Below, piece after piece: positions 1 through 7,605 of a DNA stretch of 64,000 nt. The notes under the pieces were generated by a model. It ran no database searches and was not told where the DNA came from. It saw only the letters and a program-made list of their open reading frames with translations. The stretch lies in the NCBI RefSeq assembly GCF_002979915.1, contig NZ_PCQA01000003.1, positions 1 to 64,000 of the forward strand, written 5' to 3'. Position 1 is the first letter of the stretch. Every line of letters starts with the position of its first letter. Source of the stretch: Arthrobacter sp. MYb213 (GTDB taxonomy: Bacteria > Actinomycetota > Actinomycetes > Actinomycetales > Micrococcaceae). Made by a program: the position numbers and the translations under genes.

Positions 1-133
1 TTATATATCCACCAAATTAAAAATAATTCGGTATCAACAAACTTGGCACACTATTGAGTTCTCAAACAACAAACACTCTCGACACCACAACCACCAAAAC
101 TCGGTGACTGCTTCGCTCCGGAGCAACTTTTCA
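1..133 (-). promoter_or_regulatory. rRNA operon (16S) leader, leftward, partial
   Basis: Read on the minus strand, this holds the conserved actinobacterial 16S leader block GAGAACTCAATAGTGTGCC (about 44-62), followed by AT-rich sequence running off the left edge. Upstream lies a small perfect hairpin palindrome GCTCCGGAGC (115-124). The same block is known just downstream of rrn promoters in mycobacteria and other actinobacteria, where it takes part in antitermination and RNase III processing. The mature 16S gene would start left of base 1. Reading it as a trailing spacer on the plus strand is less likely, because no rRNA follows. Orientation comes from remembered leaders, not alignment. Confidence 0.72.
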
Positions 134-163
134 ACTCTAGCATGTTTCGTGAACCGGTCATAA
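134..163 (-). promoter_or_regulatory. candidate rRNA operon promoter
   Basis: On the minus strand TAGAGT (134-139) forms a -10-like hexamer in the context TGCTAGAGTTG, just upstream of the rRNA leader. A weak -35 (TATGAC or TTATGA, about 157-163) lies 17-18 bases further up. The -10 is convincing by context, the -35 is not. Actinobacterial rRNA operons often have several promoters, and further ones may lie in 164-260. Confidence 0.45.
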
Positions 164-333
164 CCAGTCGAAACGCCTTGTGAAAAGCTCTTTGCTACCG
201 AGTGAATTCTTCATGTATTCCACGTTGTTTTCGTTTCGGCAACAAAGAAAAACTATACATAGGTTTTCAGGTTCGCACAAATCGGGGGGCCGCGTTCTAG
301 GTCACATTCAGATCCCTGTTCTAATCTGGGCTT
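140..333. other. divergent intergenic region, no gene seen
   Basis: Together with the leader, bases 1-333 contain no convincing protein gene. The short open frame at 180-368 has no family resemblance and overlaps the start of the nitronate monooxygenase. On the plus strand TAATCT (322-327) sits exactly six bases before the ATG at 334 and may be the -10 of a leaderless transcript. No Shine-Dalgarno sequence precedes that ATG. Confidence 0.5.
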
Positions 334-1296
334 ATGAGCGACCTTCAAACACTCCTCGGATACCGTGAACCAATCTTTAACGCATCGATGGCCGGAGCCG
401 CTGGCGGTAAGCTGGCCGCCTCAGTGAGCGCCGCCGGCGGGGTTGGGATGATCGGCTGCCCTGCTTCACCTACCGAAGAATGGATCTCGGCTCAGGCAGC
501 GCACCTTGCCTCAACTGATTCTCCTTGGGGAGTTGGTTTCATGGCTTGGTCATTAGAAAACGACCTGAGCCCGTTAGAAACGTTCCTCAACTACGACCCC
601 TCATTGGTCGTACTGAGTTTCGGAGATCCCACGAGAAGTGCCGCGCTAGCCCATGAGGCTGGGGTACTAACCGCCATGCAGGTTGGAAACGCCAAGGATT
701 TAGCTCGTGCAATGCACGATGATATCGATATTGTCATCGCGCGAGGCGGTGAGGGAGGCGGCCACGGCCGCAACGAAGCAGGAACTCTTTCACTACTTCA
801 GTTAGCAACCGCGCAGAATCGTAAGCCCGTCATCGCAGCTGGCGGCATCGGCACCGCACGGGGAGTTGCCGCTGTCCTATCGGCAGGAGCCGAGGCAGCT
901 TGGATAGGGACACGCTTTTTGGCCTGTACGGAATCCTGCGGGCATCAGAACGTTAAGGCTGCGGTACTGGCAGCTGGCCTAGATGACACCGTCTACACCC
1001 GAGCATTTGATATCGCTCAGCAGCTACCTTGGGCCGAAGAGTTTGGCGGTCGGGCGTTAGACAACGACTTCAGCCAGCGTTGGTCCGGGGATATCGCTGG
1101 GCTTCAAGTCGTTGCCGATGATCCCCTGCGTGAACAGATGCTAACTGCCCGCGCGCAAGCGCAGGTTGCCATGGCTCCCGTGTATGCCGGTGAAGCTGTC
1201 GAGTTCGTCCAGGGAGAGCAAAGCGCTGCACAGATCATGGAAGAACTAACGCAATTCCGGCAGATCTTGGCACAGACTGCACGGCGCTTCGGCTAA
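334..1296 (+). CDS. nitronate monooxygenase family protein (NPD/2-nitropropane dioxygenase-like)
   Basis: A 320-residue TIM-barrel flavoprotein of the NPD family, which oxidises alkyl nitronates with FMN and O2; many members have unknown physiological substrates. Visible are the N-terminal substrate/FMN loop with ASMAGAAGG, the glycine-rich GGEGGGHG segment (about 146-153) carrying the usual active-site His, and AAGGIGTARGVAAVLSAGA plus IGTRFLA, typical of the FMN phosphate site. The ATG has no clear ribosome site and may be leaderless. The stop abuts the stop of convergent panC. The family is clear; the substrate is not. Confidence 0.85.
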   Translation: MSDLQTLLGYREPIFNASMAGAAGGKLAASVSAAGGVGMIGCPASPTEEWISAQAAHLASTDSPWGVGFMAWSLENDLSPLETFLNYDPSLVVLSFGDPTRSAALAHEAGVLTAMQVGNAKDLARAMHDDIDIVIARGGEGGGHGRNEAGTLSLLQLATAQNRKPVIAAGGIGTARGVAAVLSAGAEAAWIGTRFLACTESCGHQNVKAAVLAAGLDDTVYTRAFDIAQQLPWAEEFGGRALDNDFSQRWSGDIAGLQVVADDPLREQMLTARAQAQVAMAPVYAGEAVEFVQGEQSAAQIMEELTQFRQILAQTARRFG

Positions 1297-2160
1297 TTAG
1301 ATCGGCTGGTTGTCGATCAACCGCACGCCGCCAACCTTTGCCGCCACCAAGATGAGAGCTTCACCGGTAAAGGGTGTGTCCTGGCAGATGAACGCCAGCT
1401 CTTGGAGGGTATGGGGATCTACCACTACAAAGTAGTCGAGCTGTACAGCGGGTTCCATTTGGAACAGACCCAAAGCATCGTCGATATTTAGTGGTTCATG
1501 GCGTGCCGCGCGCGAAGCAATTAATTCGATCGCGCGATGCAGAACTAATGCTGCTTCCAACTGCTCGGCGTTGAGCAACGCGTTGCGGCTGGAGAGAGCC
1601 AGACCCTTGGCGCTACGTACGATGGGCACCGAACATAATTCCACCTGGTAATCCAGGTCTGCCACCATCCGCCGAATCAGCGCTAGTTGCTGTGCGTCCT
1701 TCTGCCCGAAGTATGCGCGATATTCGCCCTGCCGAGGGTCGGCCAGATGCAAAAGCTTTGCAACGACGGCGAGCATTCCATCAAAGTGTCCGGGGCGTGA
1801 GGCGCCTTCATACATTTCACCCAAGATGCCGCTGTGTAACTGAATGAGCGGTTTGCCAGCATGGTAGATTTCCTCGGCCGATGGCGCAAAGACAATATCA
1901 ACCCCGGCACGCGTAGCCATAACGAGATCGGTATCCAGATCTCGCGGATAGTTGGCATAATCCTGCGCATCATTAAACTGCAGTTCATTGACAAAAATCG
2001 AGATGACAACCAACTCGTTTTCGGCACGCGCCTTGTCAAAAAGCCGCTCGTGGCCTTCGTGCAACGCCCCCATCGTAGGGACAAAGCCCAAGGACTTCGG
2101 GTTGGCATGCGCAATCGCAGACTTCAGCTCTTCGCGAGTATGAACAATCATTGGGGTCAT
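1297..2160 (-). CDS. panC: pantothenate synthetase
   Basis: Condenses pantoate and beta-alanine using ATP, the last step of pantothenate synthesis, in the cytoplasm. The 287-residue length fits the family. The nucleotidyl-transferase HIGH-like motif appears as PTMGALHEGH near the N terminus; FVNELQFN, GQKDAQQLALIRRM and SSRNALL are PanC hallmarks. Three starts are possible: GTG 2163, ATG 2160 and ATG 2151. ATG 2160 was chosen because AGAG lies a few bases upstream. It follows the DUF2520 gene by about eight bases, so the two are surely co-transcribed. Confidence 0.95.
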   Translation of the reverse strand: MTPMIVHTREELKSAIAHANPKSLGFVPTMGALHEGHERLFDKARAENELVVISIFVNELQFNDAQDYANYPRDLDTDLVMATRAGVDIVFAPSAEEIYHAGKPLIQLHSGILGEMYEGASRPGHFDGMLAVVAKLLHLADPRQGEYRAYFGQKDAQQLALIRRMVADLDYQVELCSVPIVRSAKGLALSSRNALLNAEQLEAALVLHRAIELIASRAARHEPLNIDDALGLFQMEPAVQLDYFVVVDPHTLQELAFICQDTPFTGEALILVAAKVGGVRLIDNQPI

Positions 2161-2168
2161 CACGGACT

Positions 2169-3035
2169 CTATTCTAGAACCTGCAACAATTCTTGGAGCG
2201 TGGCCTGAGAAATTCGGCCAAGAGCCGCGGCCCGCATGGCGGTAGCCCGGGACAGGCTGCGGTAGCTGTCTTGGGTATCTGGTTGGTCTTTAGCCATTGA
2301 GGCAAGATGCGCCTGCACGGTACCTACATCGCCGCGGGCCACAGGGCCGGTCAATGCCAAAGCCCCGGAGCGTAAGGCATTGTCCAGACTCGCACTCATC
2401 AAAGCACGCAGGGTAGCCGACGGATCCTCCACGCCAATGCGGCGCAACATATCAGCGGATTGCGCGGTAATAGTGTTCAAATGATTTGCCGCATGCGCCA
2501 GCGCCGCATGGTAACTAACACGATCTTGCTCGGCGATCACCACCGGCTCCCCACGCATCTCCACCACCAGTGCCTGCGCGACCGGGAGCATGATTTCATC
2601 TGCGGTGACCGCAAAAACGCAGTCGGTCAGCCGGTGCAGGTCCATAGACATTCCGGTGAAGGTCATCGCCGGGTGGATCGCCAGACCGAAGGCCCCGGCT
2701 GCTATCGCGGGCTCCAGAATCCCAATGCCATACCGCCCCGCGGTGTGCGCCACCAGCTGCCCGGTGACAAAGTGCCCGCCTGCGGCTAGCCCCTGAACGA
2801 GTTCACCCAACACGTCGTCTGGAACCGCAAAGATCACCAGCTCGCTGCGTCGCAAGATTTCGGCCGGATCGAGGATCTGAACTCCCGGAAGCAGCGCGTC
2901 GGCACGCTCTCGAGAGGCTTCGGAGACCGCGTGGACTCCGGTGATGCGGTGCCCGGAGGCCGCCAGCGCGGTGCCAAGAACAACTCCCACCTTCCCGGCG
3001 GAGATGATTCCAATACCTAAGCGTGGTGCGTCCAT
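2169..3035 (-). CDS. Rossmann-like/DUF2520 protein, candidate ketopantoate reductase-like dehydrogenase
   Basis: A 288-residue protein with an N-terminal NAD(P)-binding Rossmann fold (LGIGIISAGKVGVVLGTAL, GxxxxGxxG type) and a C-terminal helical DUF2520 domain resembling 6-phosphogluconate/ketopantoate dehydrogenase C-domains. HPAMTFTGM is typical of the family. Start ATG 3035 was chosen because GAAAGGTAG lies nine bases upstream; a longer frame to 3074 would run into the upstream gene. It sits directly upstream of panC, and no panE or panB is in the window, so a role in pantoate formation is a reasonable inference, not shown. Confidence 0.85.
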   Translation of the reverse strand: MDAPRLGIGIISAGKVGVVLGTALAASGHRITGVHAVSEASRERADALLPGVQILDPAEILRRSELVIFAVPDDVLGELVQGLAAGGHFVTGQLVAHTAGRYGIGILEPAIAAGAFGLAIHPAMTFTGMSMDLHRLTDCVFAVTADEIMLPVAQALVVEMRGEPVVIAEQDRVSYHAALAHAANHLNTITAQSADMLRRIGVEDPSATLRALMSASLDNALRSGALALTGPVARGDVGTVQAHLASMAKDQPDTQDSYRSLSRATAMRAAALGRISQATLQELLQVLE

Positions 3036-3039
3036 GGGG

Positions 3040-4368
3040 CTACCTTTCAACCTGGCGCTGCGCTTGCGCCGCAAAAAATTCGCTGGCTACCGACGCGTCT
3101 AGCTGATGCAGGTACCCAATAATCGTGCCACCGGCGCTATACAGTCTGACCCCGGCAAGGTCGTGGCGACGTTCCCACGGACCCTGTTGCCAACCCATCC
3201 CCTGGATTCTGTTGTGCGGCACGAAGGCTGCACTGCGCGAGAGCCAGCCGAAGCGCGTGATGACACAATTTGGTGTTGCAAGAAAAGCCTGATGTTTCCA
3301 AGCTCCCGGGGAAAGCGTTTTGGCTCGCAGCGGTGAATTGATAAAACCGTGTGCGGTGCCGGTGGTGATGGCAGTCAACAGGACCTCGCGCTGATTTTCC
3401 GCGCCGAGGTCCGGTAGCAAGATCCCCATCACCTGGGTGACTGCATTAAAATCGCCGACCGGAAGCACCAAGAGGGTTGAAAATTCCTCATCACCCACGC
3501 CCAGCGCATTGACCTCTACCCGGTACCAACCAAGTAGTCGCCAAAAGGCCGGCGAGCTGACCTGGATCGACTGCACGCGCCCTGCAGGCAAAGACTGTTG
3601 TTTGGTATCGGCCAGCCCATGACTGATCCGCAACCCGGTATCCGTGGCGCTGGCGCTGAAATTCCAGGAGTTATTTAGCTCCTTGTAGAACCAACCGCCA
3701 AAGCCGAGCAGAATCGGCAGCAGGCCGGCAACAAATGCTCCGTTGCCGGTGATACTCACGATCCCCACGGTCAGCGCTCCGAGCAACCCGATGATTGTCG
3801 GCACGCGCAACAGCAAGGAAGCAAGCAGGCGTCCGGCTGGCACCTTGGCCATCAGCGGAACCGGTTCCATGGCCTCGGCCTGTTCCGCGTGTTCGCTCGG
3901 CGCGGCGACCTCTCCCTGGGCCAAGGCCAGGATTTCGGTACGTAACTGGTGCGCGTGGGCCTTACGTAAAAATGACAGGCGCATCACCGAGGCTGAACCA
4001 TCGGCCACATCAAAGCGCAGCTCGGCTAATCCCAGCAGGCGCGCCACCAAGGGTTGGGCAATATCGATTCCCTGCACCTTGTCGATGCGTGCCTGTTTTT
4101 GGCTGCGGAAGATCATTCCGGAATTCACGTAGACATGAGTTTCGCTGATCTTGTAGCGGGTGAAATACCACGACAGCGCATAAAAGATGAGCACCAATAG
4201 CAGCGCTGCCGAGCCGATGGCCACGGTCCAGGTCAGCCGACTACCGGAAAACCGGTCCTCCCAGGACAACTCGTCGGTATTTTGCCAGTACACCCACAAC
4301 AACCCGACGATGGCCAGCCAGCCGTGCACAAAGGGACTTGCCGGGTGTACTCGCTGCCACTCATTCAC
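3040..4368 (-). CDS. PH domain-containing membrane protein (YdbT-like)
   Basis: A 442-residue membrane protein with repeated bacterial PH (bPH2) domains and paired transmembrane helices: near 15-60, near 185-235 and an embedded C-terminal PH repeat. The segments YKISETHVYVNSGMIFRSQKQARIDKVQGID and HNRIQGMG are the recurrent bPH2 signature. The GTG start overlaps the stop of the upstream YdbS-like gene by four bases (GTGA), so translation is probably coupled. Function of YdbS/YdbT pairs is poorly known; envelope stress has been suggested in Bacillus. Confidence 0.85.
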   Translation of the reverse strand: MNEWQRVHPASPFVHGWLAIVGLLWVYWQNTDELSWEDRFSGSRLTWTVAIGSAALLLVLIFYALSWYFTRYKISETHVYVNSGMIFRSQKQARIDKVQGIDIAQPLVARLLGLAELRFDVADGSASVMRLSFLRKAHAHQLRTEILALAQGEVAAPSEHAEQAEAMEPVPLMAKVPAGRLLASLLLRVPTIIGLLGALTVGIVSITGNGAFVAGLLPILLGFGGWFYKELNNSWNFSASATDTGLRISHGLADTKQQSLPAGRVQSIQVSSPAFWRLLGWYRVEVNALGVGDEEFSTLLVLPVGDFNAVTQVMGILLPDLGAENQREVLLTAITTGTAHGFINSPLRAKTLSPGAWKHQAFLATPNCVITRFGWLSRSAAFVPHNRIQGMGWQQGPWERRHDLAGVRLYSAGGTIIGYLHQLDASVASEFFAAQAQRQVER

Positions 4369-4862
4369 AGCAGGTTCGCCTCGCCGGCCGCGACCAAACG
4401 TTCACGAAGCTGCTCACCGGTTTCTGCTCGCAGCCCCGGAATAACAGCGGTGGCCGCGCCGGCCGCGGTATTCAGCGTCAGCTTACACAGACCATAACGG
4501 CGTTCCACCGGGCCAGAGGTCACTTCCACATACTGCATCCGCCCATAGGGAATGACCAGCTGTTTACGCCACAGCACCCCGGAACGGACCATGAGGTCCT
4601 CGGCTCGTTCTTGGTAACCGAGGGCTCGAACCTGACGGCGCAGGATCCGCAGAACCAGCAGCGCAATCCCAATGACGAGTATCGGGGGCACGATCACCAG
4701 CCACCAGGGCACGAGGAGGCCGCACAGGCGCAGGATCAACGGCAGTAGCGCGACCAGCAGGTAGCAGCTGCTCTGGATCGACCAGTTGACCAGCTTAACC
4801 TTGAAGTAGTCGGGGTCTACCGCGGTGAAATTATTCGGTAACGATTCCATCGGTGTTTTCAT
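4365..4862 (-). CDS. PH domain-containing membrane protein (YdbS-like)
   Basis: A 165-residue partner of the following PH protein. Two adjacent hydrophobic helices (about 32-75) precede one bPH2 domain with MVRSGVLWRKQLVIPYGRMQYVEV and GLCKLTLNTA. Start ATG 4862 is supported by GAGGA six bases upstream; the second ATG at 4850 has no ribosome site. It overlaps the DUF3180 gene upstream by 32 bases, which shows tight operon packing. Membrane location is clear, role unknown. Confidence 0.87.
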   Translation of the reverse strand: MKTPMESLPNNFTAVDPDYFKVKLVNWSIQSSCYLLVALLPLILRLCGLLVPWWLVIVPPILVIGIALLVLRILRRQVRALGYQERAEDLMVRSGVLWRKQLVIPYGRMQYVEVTSGPVERRYGLCKLTLNTAAGAATAVIPGLRAETGEQLRERLVAAGEANLL

Positions 4863-5292
4863 CGGTGTCCTCGGGCGGTAGTTTGCAAAGGTGCTGAACG
4901 ATGTAGCCGATGATCACCATCAGTATCCCGGAGCCGGCCAGTACCAGCGCACGAGTCAGCGTGGGGCTCGGTCCGGAAACGAACACTAAGGTAATCAGCG
5001 GGGCTAGGTGCCAGCCGGTTATTAATGCGCCGGCATAGGCTGCGGCCTGGGCGAGCACTAGGGTACGGGCGGCGGCTATCGGATCAATATGCGATCGGCC
5101 CAGCGTGGAGCGTTTGACCCGAATACCCAGAAAAAGTATGACCGCGCAAACCGCCCCGAGGGAGAACAGTGCCGTGTAGTCCAGCACCGGGGAGAATCTG
5201 CCCGCGGCGGTGAGCAGGCGTAACGTTACCCAGCCCAGCACGCCACCAAGCAGCATGCACCAGATCAGCGTGCGCAACTTAAGCCGGTTCAT
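4831..5292 (-). CDS. DUF3180 family membrane protein
   Basis: A 153-residue protein with about four transmembrane segments (near 5-25, 35-55, 75-100, 112-135) and an acidic C-terminal tail, matching the DUF3180 family that follows folK in many actinobacteria. ATG 5292 overlaps the folBK stop as ATGA, and an upstream in-frame extension lacks support. No catalytic motif is visible. Its fixed place between folate and PH-domain genes is known from the phylum, but function is unknown. Confidence 0.83.
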   Translation of the reverse strand: MNRLKLRTLIWCMLLGGVLGWVTLRLLTAAGRFSPVLDYTALFSLGAVCAVILFLGIRVKRSTLGRSHIDPIAAARTLVLAQAAAYAGALITGWHLAPLITLVFVSGPSPTLTRALVLAGSGILMVIIGYIVQHLCKLPPEDTDENTDGIVTE

Positions 5293-6122
5293 AGCCTGAC
5301 GATGTCCTTGGTGTCCGCGGCCGACTGAGCGAGTCGGGAAACCAGCTGTCCGTGCAGTACCGCATCGGCGTCCATCCAGCTCCACGGAGCCAGCACAAAC
5401 CCGCGAATATGCGCCCGCGGGTGAGGTAAGGTCAAGCGCTCATCGTCTAGTTCAAGCTGATCATAGGTGATCAGGTCCAAATCCAGCGTGCGTGCTTCCC
5501 AGCGCACCTGGCGGGTACGGTGATGATTCGCTTCGATACGCTGAATTAAATCTAGTAGTTCGTGAGGCCCTAGGGTGGTGCGCACCTTGATGACCTGATT
5601 GGTGTAATCGGGCTGATCCGGTGGTCCGCCCACGGGTTTGGTGATCGCCACCGGGGAAGTTTCCAAAATTTGCACATGCTCGGCAAGTTCTTCGATCGCC
5701 GCGCGCAGGGTGCCTTGGCTATCGCCAAGGTTGGCACCCAGCGCAATAATCGCGGTGTGCAACTGCTGGTGCCGGGTCAAGGCGACTGAAACATCCGAGA
5801 AAGGCACCGGGATCGGCGCCTGTGGTTTGTGCACCACCACATCTACGGTTGCCACCGTCGGCCAGGTGCCCAAAATTGCCTCGGCGATCTGCAGGCCGAG
5901 CTTTTCAATGAGATCCCAGGGGCCGGCTTTAATCTGCTCGACAACCAACTGGCTCACCGCACCGTAGTCCACGGTGTCAGCAACATTGTCGCTGAGCGCG
6001 GCTCGGGTGATGTCCACGTGGAGCACGACGTCGATGCGGAATTCCTGGCCTTCGCGCTTCTCGAAGTCGAAGACTCCGTGATAGCCGGTGGCGCAAATTC
6101 CGTCGATACTAATTCGATCCAT
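5289..6122 (-). CDS. folBK: bifunctional dihydroneopterin aldolase / HPPK (FolB-FolK fusion)
   Basis: Two consecutive folate enzymes in one 277-residue chain. Residues 1-118 are dihydroneopterin aldolase (GICATGYHGVFDFEKREGQEF, DYGAVSQLV, LIEKLG). Residues 122-277 are hydroxymethyl-dihydropterin pyrophosphokinase (IIALGANLGDSQGTL, RWEARTLDLDLITYD, LPHPRAHIRGFVLAPW). The fusion joins adjacent steps and is common in this group. Its start lies inside the 3' end of folP (14-base overlap). All key motifs of both domains are present. Confidence 0.95.
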   Translation of the reverse strand: MDRISIDGICATGYHGVFDFEKREGQEFRIDVVLHVDITRAALSDNVADTVDYGAVSQLVVEQIKAGPWDLIEKLGLQIAEAILGTWPTVATVDVVVHKPQAPIPVPFSDVSVALTRHQQLHTAIIALGANLGDSQGTLRAAIEELAEHVQILETSPVAITKPVGGPPDQPDYTNQVIKVRTTLGPHELLDLIQRIEANHHRTRQVRWEARTLDLDLITYDQLELDDERLTLPHPRAHIRGFVLAPWSWMDADAVLHGQLVSRLAQSAADTKDIVRL

Positions 6123-7011
6123 AAGCCTTCACGACTTCCAGCGCGTCGCGGCTGCCTGCCACATTGTGTACACGCACCGCCCAGACGCCGTCGCGGGCTG
6201 CCAGCGCGGTGGTTGCAGCGGTGGCTCCATCGCGTCCTAGTGGTTCACGCGGGGTGCCACCATCGGCCAGTAGTTCGCCGAGGAAACGCTTGCGGCTGGT
6301 GCCCACCAGTACGCGGTGACCTAGTTCTTCGACCGCCGCCAGATTCGCCAGCAACGCCCAGTTATGCGCCGCATCCTTGGCGAAGCCCAATCCCGGATCG
6401 ATGATCAGCTGTTCTGGCTTGACGCCCTTGGCCACAAATTCGTCGCGTAGCGTGCGTAGCTCGGCCACCACCTCGGTGACCACGTCGGTGTAGTTCGCCT
6501 CGCGCACCATATCCGCGGCGGTACCGCGACGGTGCATGAGTACGTAGGGGACGCCGGTTTCAGCGATCAGTTCGGGCATACCCGATTCGTAGGTCAACCC
6601 GGAAACATCGTTAATCAGGTGCGCCCCGGCAGCGATTGCCGCGCGGGCGGTAGATACGTGCATGGTGTCCACGGAAATCACCGCACCGGCTTTGGCCAAC
6701 GCCTCGATGACCGGAATGATCCGCGCCTGCTCCAGAGCCGGATCAACATCCTTGGCTCCGGGGCGGGTAGATTCACCGCCGACGTCGATAATGTCGGCTC
6801 CGGCGTACAGCAACTTCAGGCCGTGGTCCAGCGCCTTGTCGATGGCCAGATACTGCCCGCCATCGGAGAAAGAATCCTCGGTGACATTCAAGATTCCCAT
6901 CACCAAGGTACGCCCGGTAGGCAGCTCTGCGAAGCTTTTGCGCTTCGACTTACGGACCACTGACAACGGACTGGTGTTCGGGCCGGTGCCCGGGATAGCT
7001 CCAAGTGACAT
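6109..7011 (-). CDS. folP: dihydropteroate synthase
   Basis: Joins 6-hydroxymethyl-dihydropterin pyrophosphate and p-aminobenzoate to give dihydropteroate; the target of sulfonamides. 300 residues with a basic N-terminal extension of about 33 residues before the core. Both signatures are visible: LVMGILNVTEDSFSDGG and GADIIDVGGESTRPGA, then DPGLGFAKDAAHNWALL and VLVGTSRKRFLG. ATG 7011 follows GGAAGG. It is the second gene of the folE-folP-folBK operon, five bases after folE. Confidence 0.96.
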   Translation of the reverse strand: MSLGAIPGTGPNTSPLSVVRKSKRKSFAELPTGRTLVMGILNVTEDSFSDGGQYLAIDKALDHGLKLLYAGADIIDVGGESTRPGAKDVDPALEQARIIPVIEALAKAGAVISVDTMHVSTARAAIAAGAHLINDVSGLTYESGMPELIAETGVPYVLMHRRGTAADMVREANYTDVVTEVVAELRTLRDEFVAKGVKPEQLIIDPGLGFAKDAAHNWALLANLAAVEELGHRVLVGTSRKRFLGELLADGGTPREPLGRDGATAATTALAARDGVWAVRVHNVAGSRDALEVVKAYGSN

Positions 7012-7016
7012 AGGTT

Positions 7017-7595
7017 TTACCTTCCGAGGATTAGGCTCATGGCTTCGGCACGCGTCGCGGTTTCACGCAGCTGGCCGCGCACCGCACTGGTGACCGTCTT
7101 CGCTCCGGGCTTGCGCACCCCGCGCATCGACATGCACATATGCTCACATTCGATCACCACGATCGCGCCGGAGGGTTCTAGGTGTTCCACCAGAGCGTCA
7201 ACGATTTGTGTGGTCAAACGTTCTTGGACCTGCGGGCGGCGGGCGAAGACCTCGACCAGGCGCGCCAGCTTACTGAGCCCGGTGACCTTGCCGCCCTTGC
7301 CCGGGATGTAACCGATATGCGCGGTCCCGTAAAACGGCACCAGATGGTGCTCGCAGGTGGAGTAGAACGGAATGTCCTTCACCAACACCATCTCATCATG
7401 TTCGATGTCAAAGGTGGTGGACAGGTGCTCGGCGGCGTCCTGATGTAAGCCAGCAAAAAATTCTGCGTAGGCCTTCGCTACCCGCTTGGGGGTATCGAGC
7501 AAACCGTCGCGGTCCGGATCTTCGCCAATGGCTTCAAGGATTTCGCGGACCGCGGCGGCAATACGCGGCTGGTCGATCTTCGTCTCTTCAATCAC
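7017..7595 (-). CDS. folE: GTP cyclohydrolase I
   Basis: Converts GTP to dihydroneopterin triphosphate, the first step of folate synthesis. 192 residues. The zinc-site [19 protein letters not shown], the conserved QVQERLT and the second Cys in [11 protein letters not shown] identify the type IA enzyme. The start is GTG with a weak GAAGTC ribosome site, ten bases after the ftsH stop. Placement behind ftsH is normal for actinobacteria. Confidence 0.96.
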   Translation of the reverse strand: MIEETKIDQPRIAAAVREILEAIGEDPDRDGLLDTPKRVAKAYAEFFAGLHQDAAEHLSTTFDIEHDEMVLVKDIPFYSTCEHHLVPFYGTAHIGYIPGKGGKVTGLSKLARLVEVFARRPQVQERLTTQIVDALVEHLEPSGAIVVIECEHMCMSMRGVRKPGAKTVTSAVRGQLRETATRAEAMSLILGR

Positions 7596-7605
7596 GACTT
7601 CGATA

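Noticed and set aside
180-368. Open frame upstream of the nitronate monooxygenase
   Set aside because: No family resemblance, TTG start with no ribosome site, overlaps the real gene start and lies in the rRNA/nitronate monooxygenase divergent region.
5829-6404. 191-residue frame antisense to folBK/folP
   Set aside because: Composition rich in Arg/His/Pro without domains; covers two conserved genes on the other strand.
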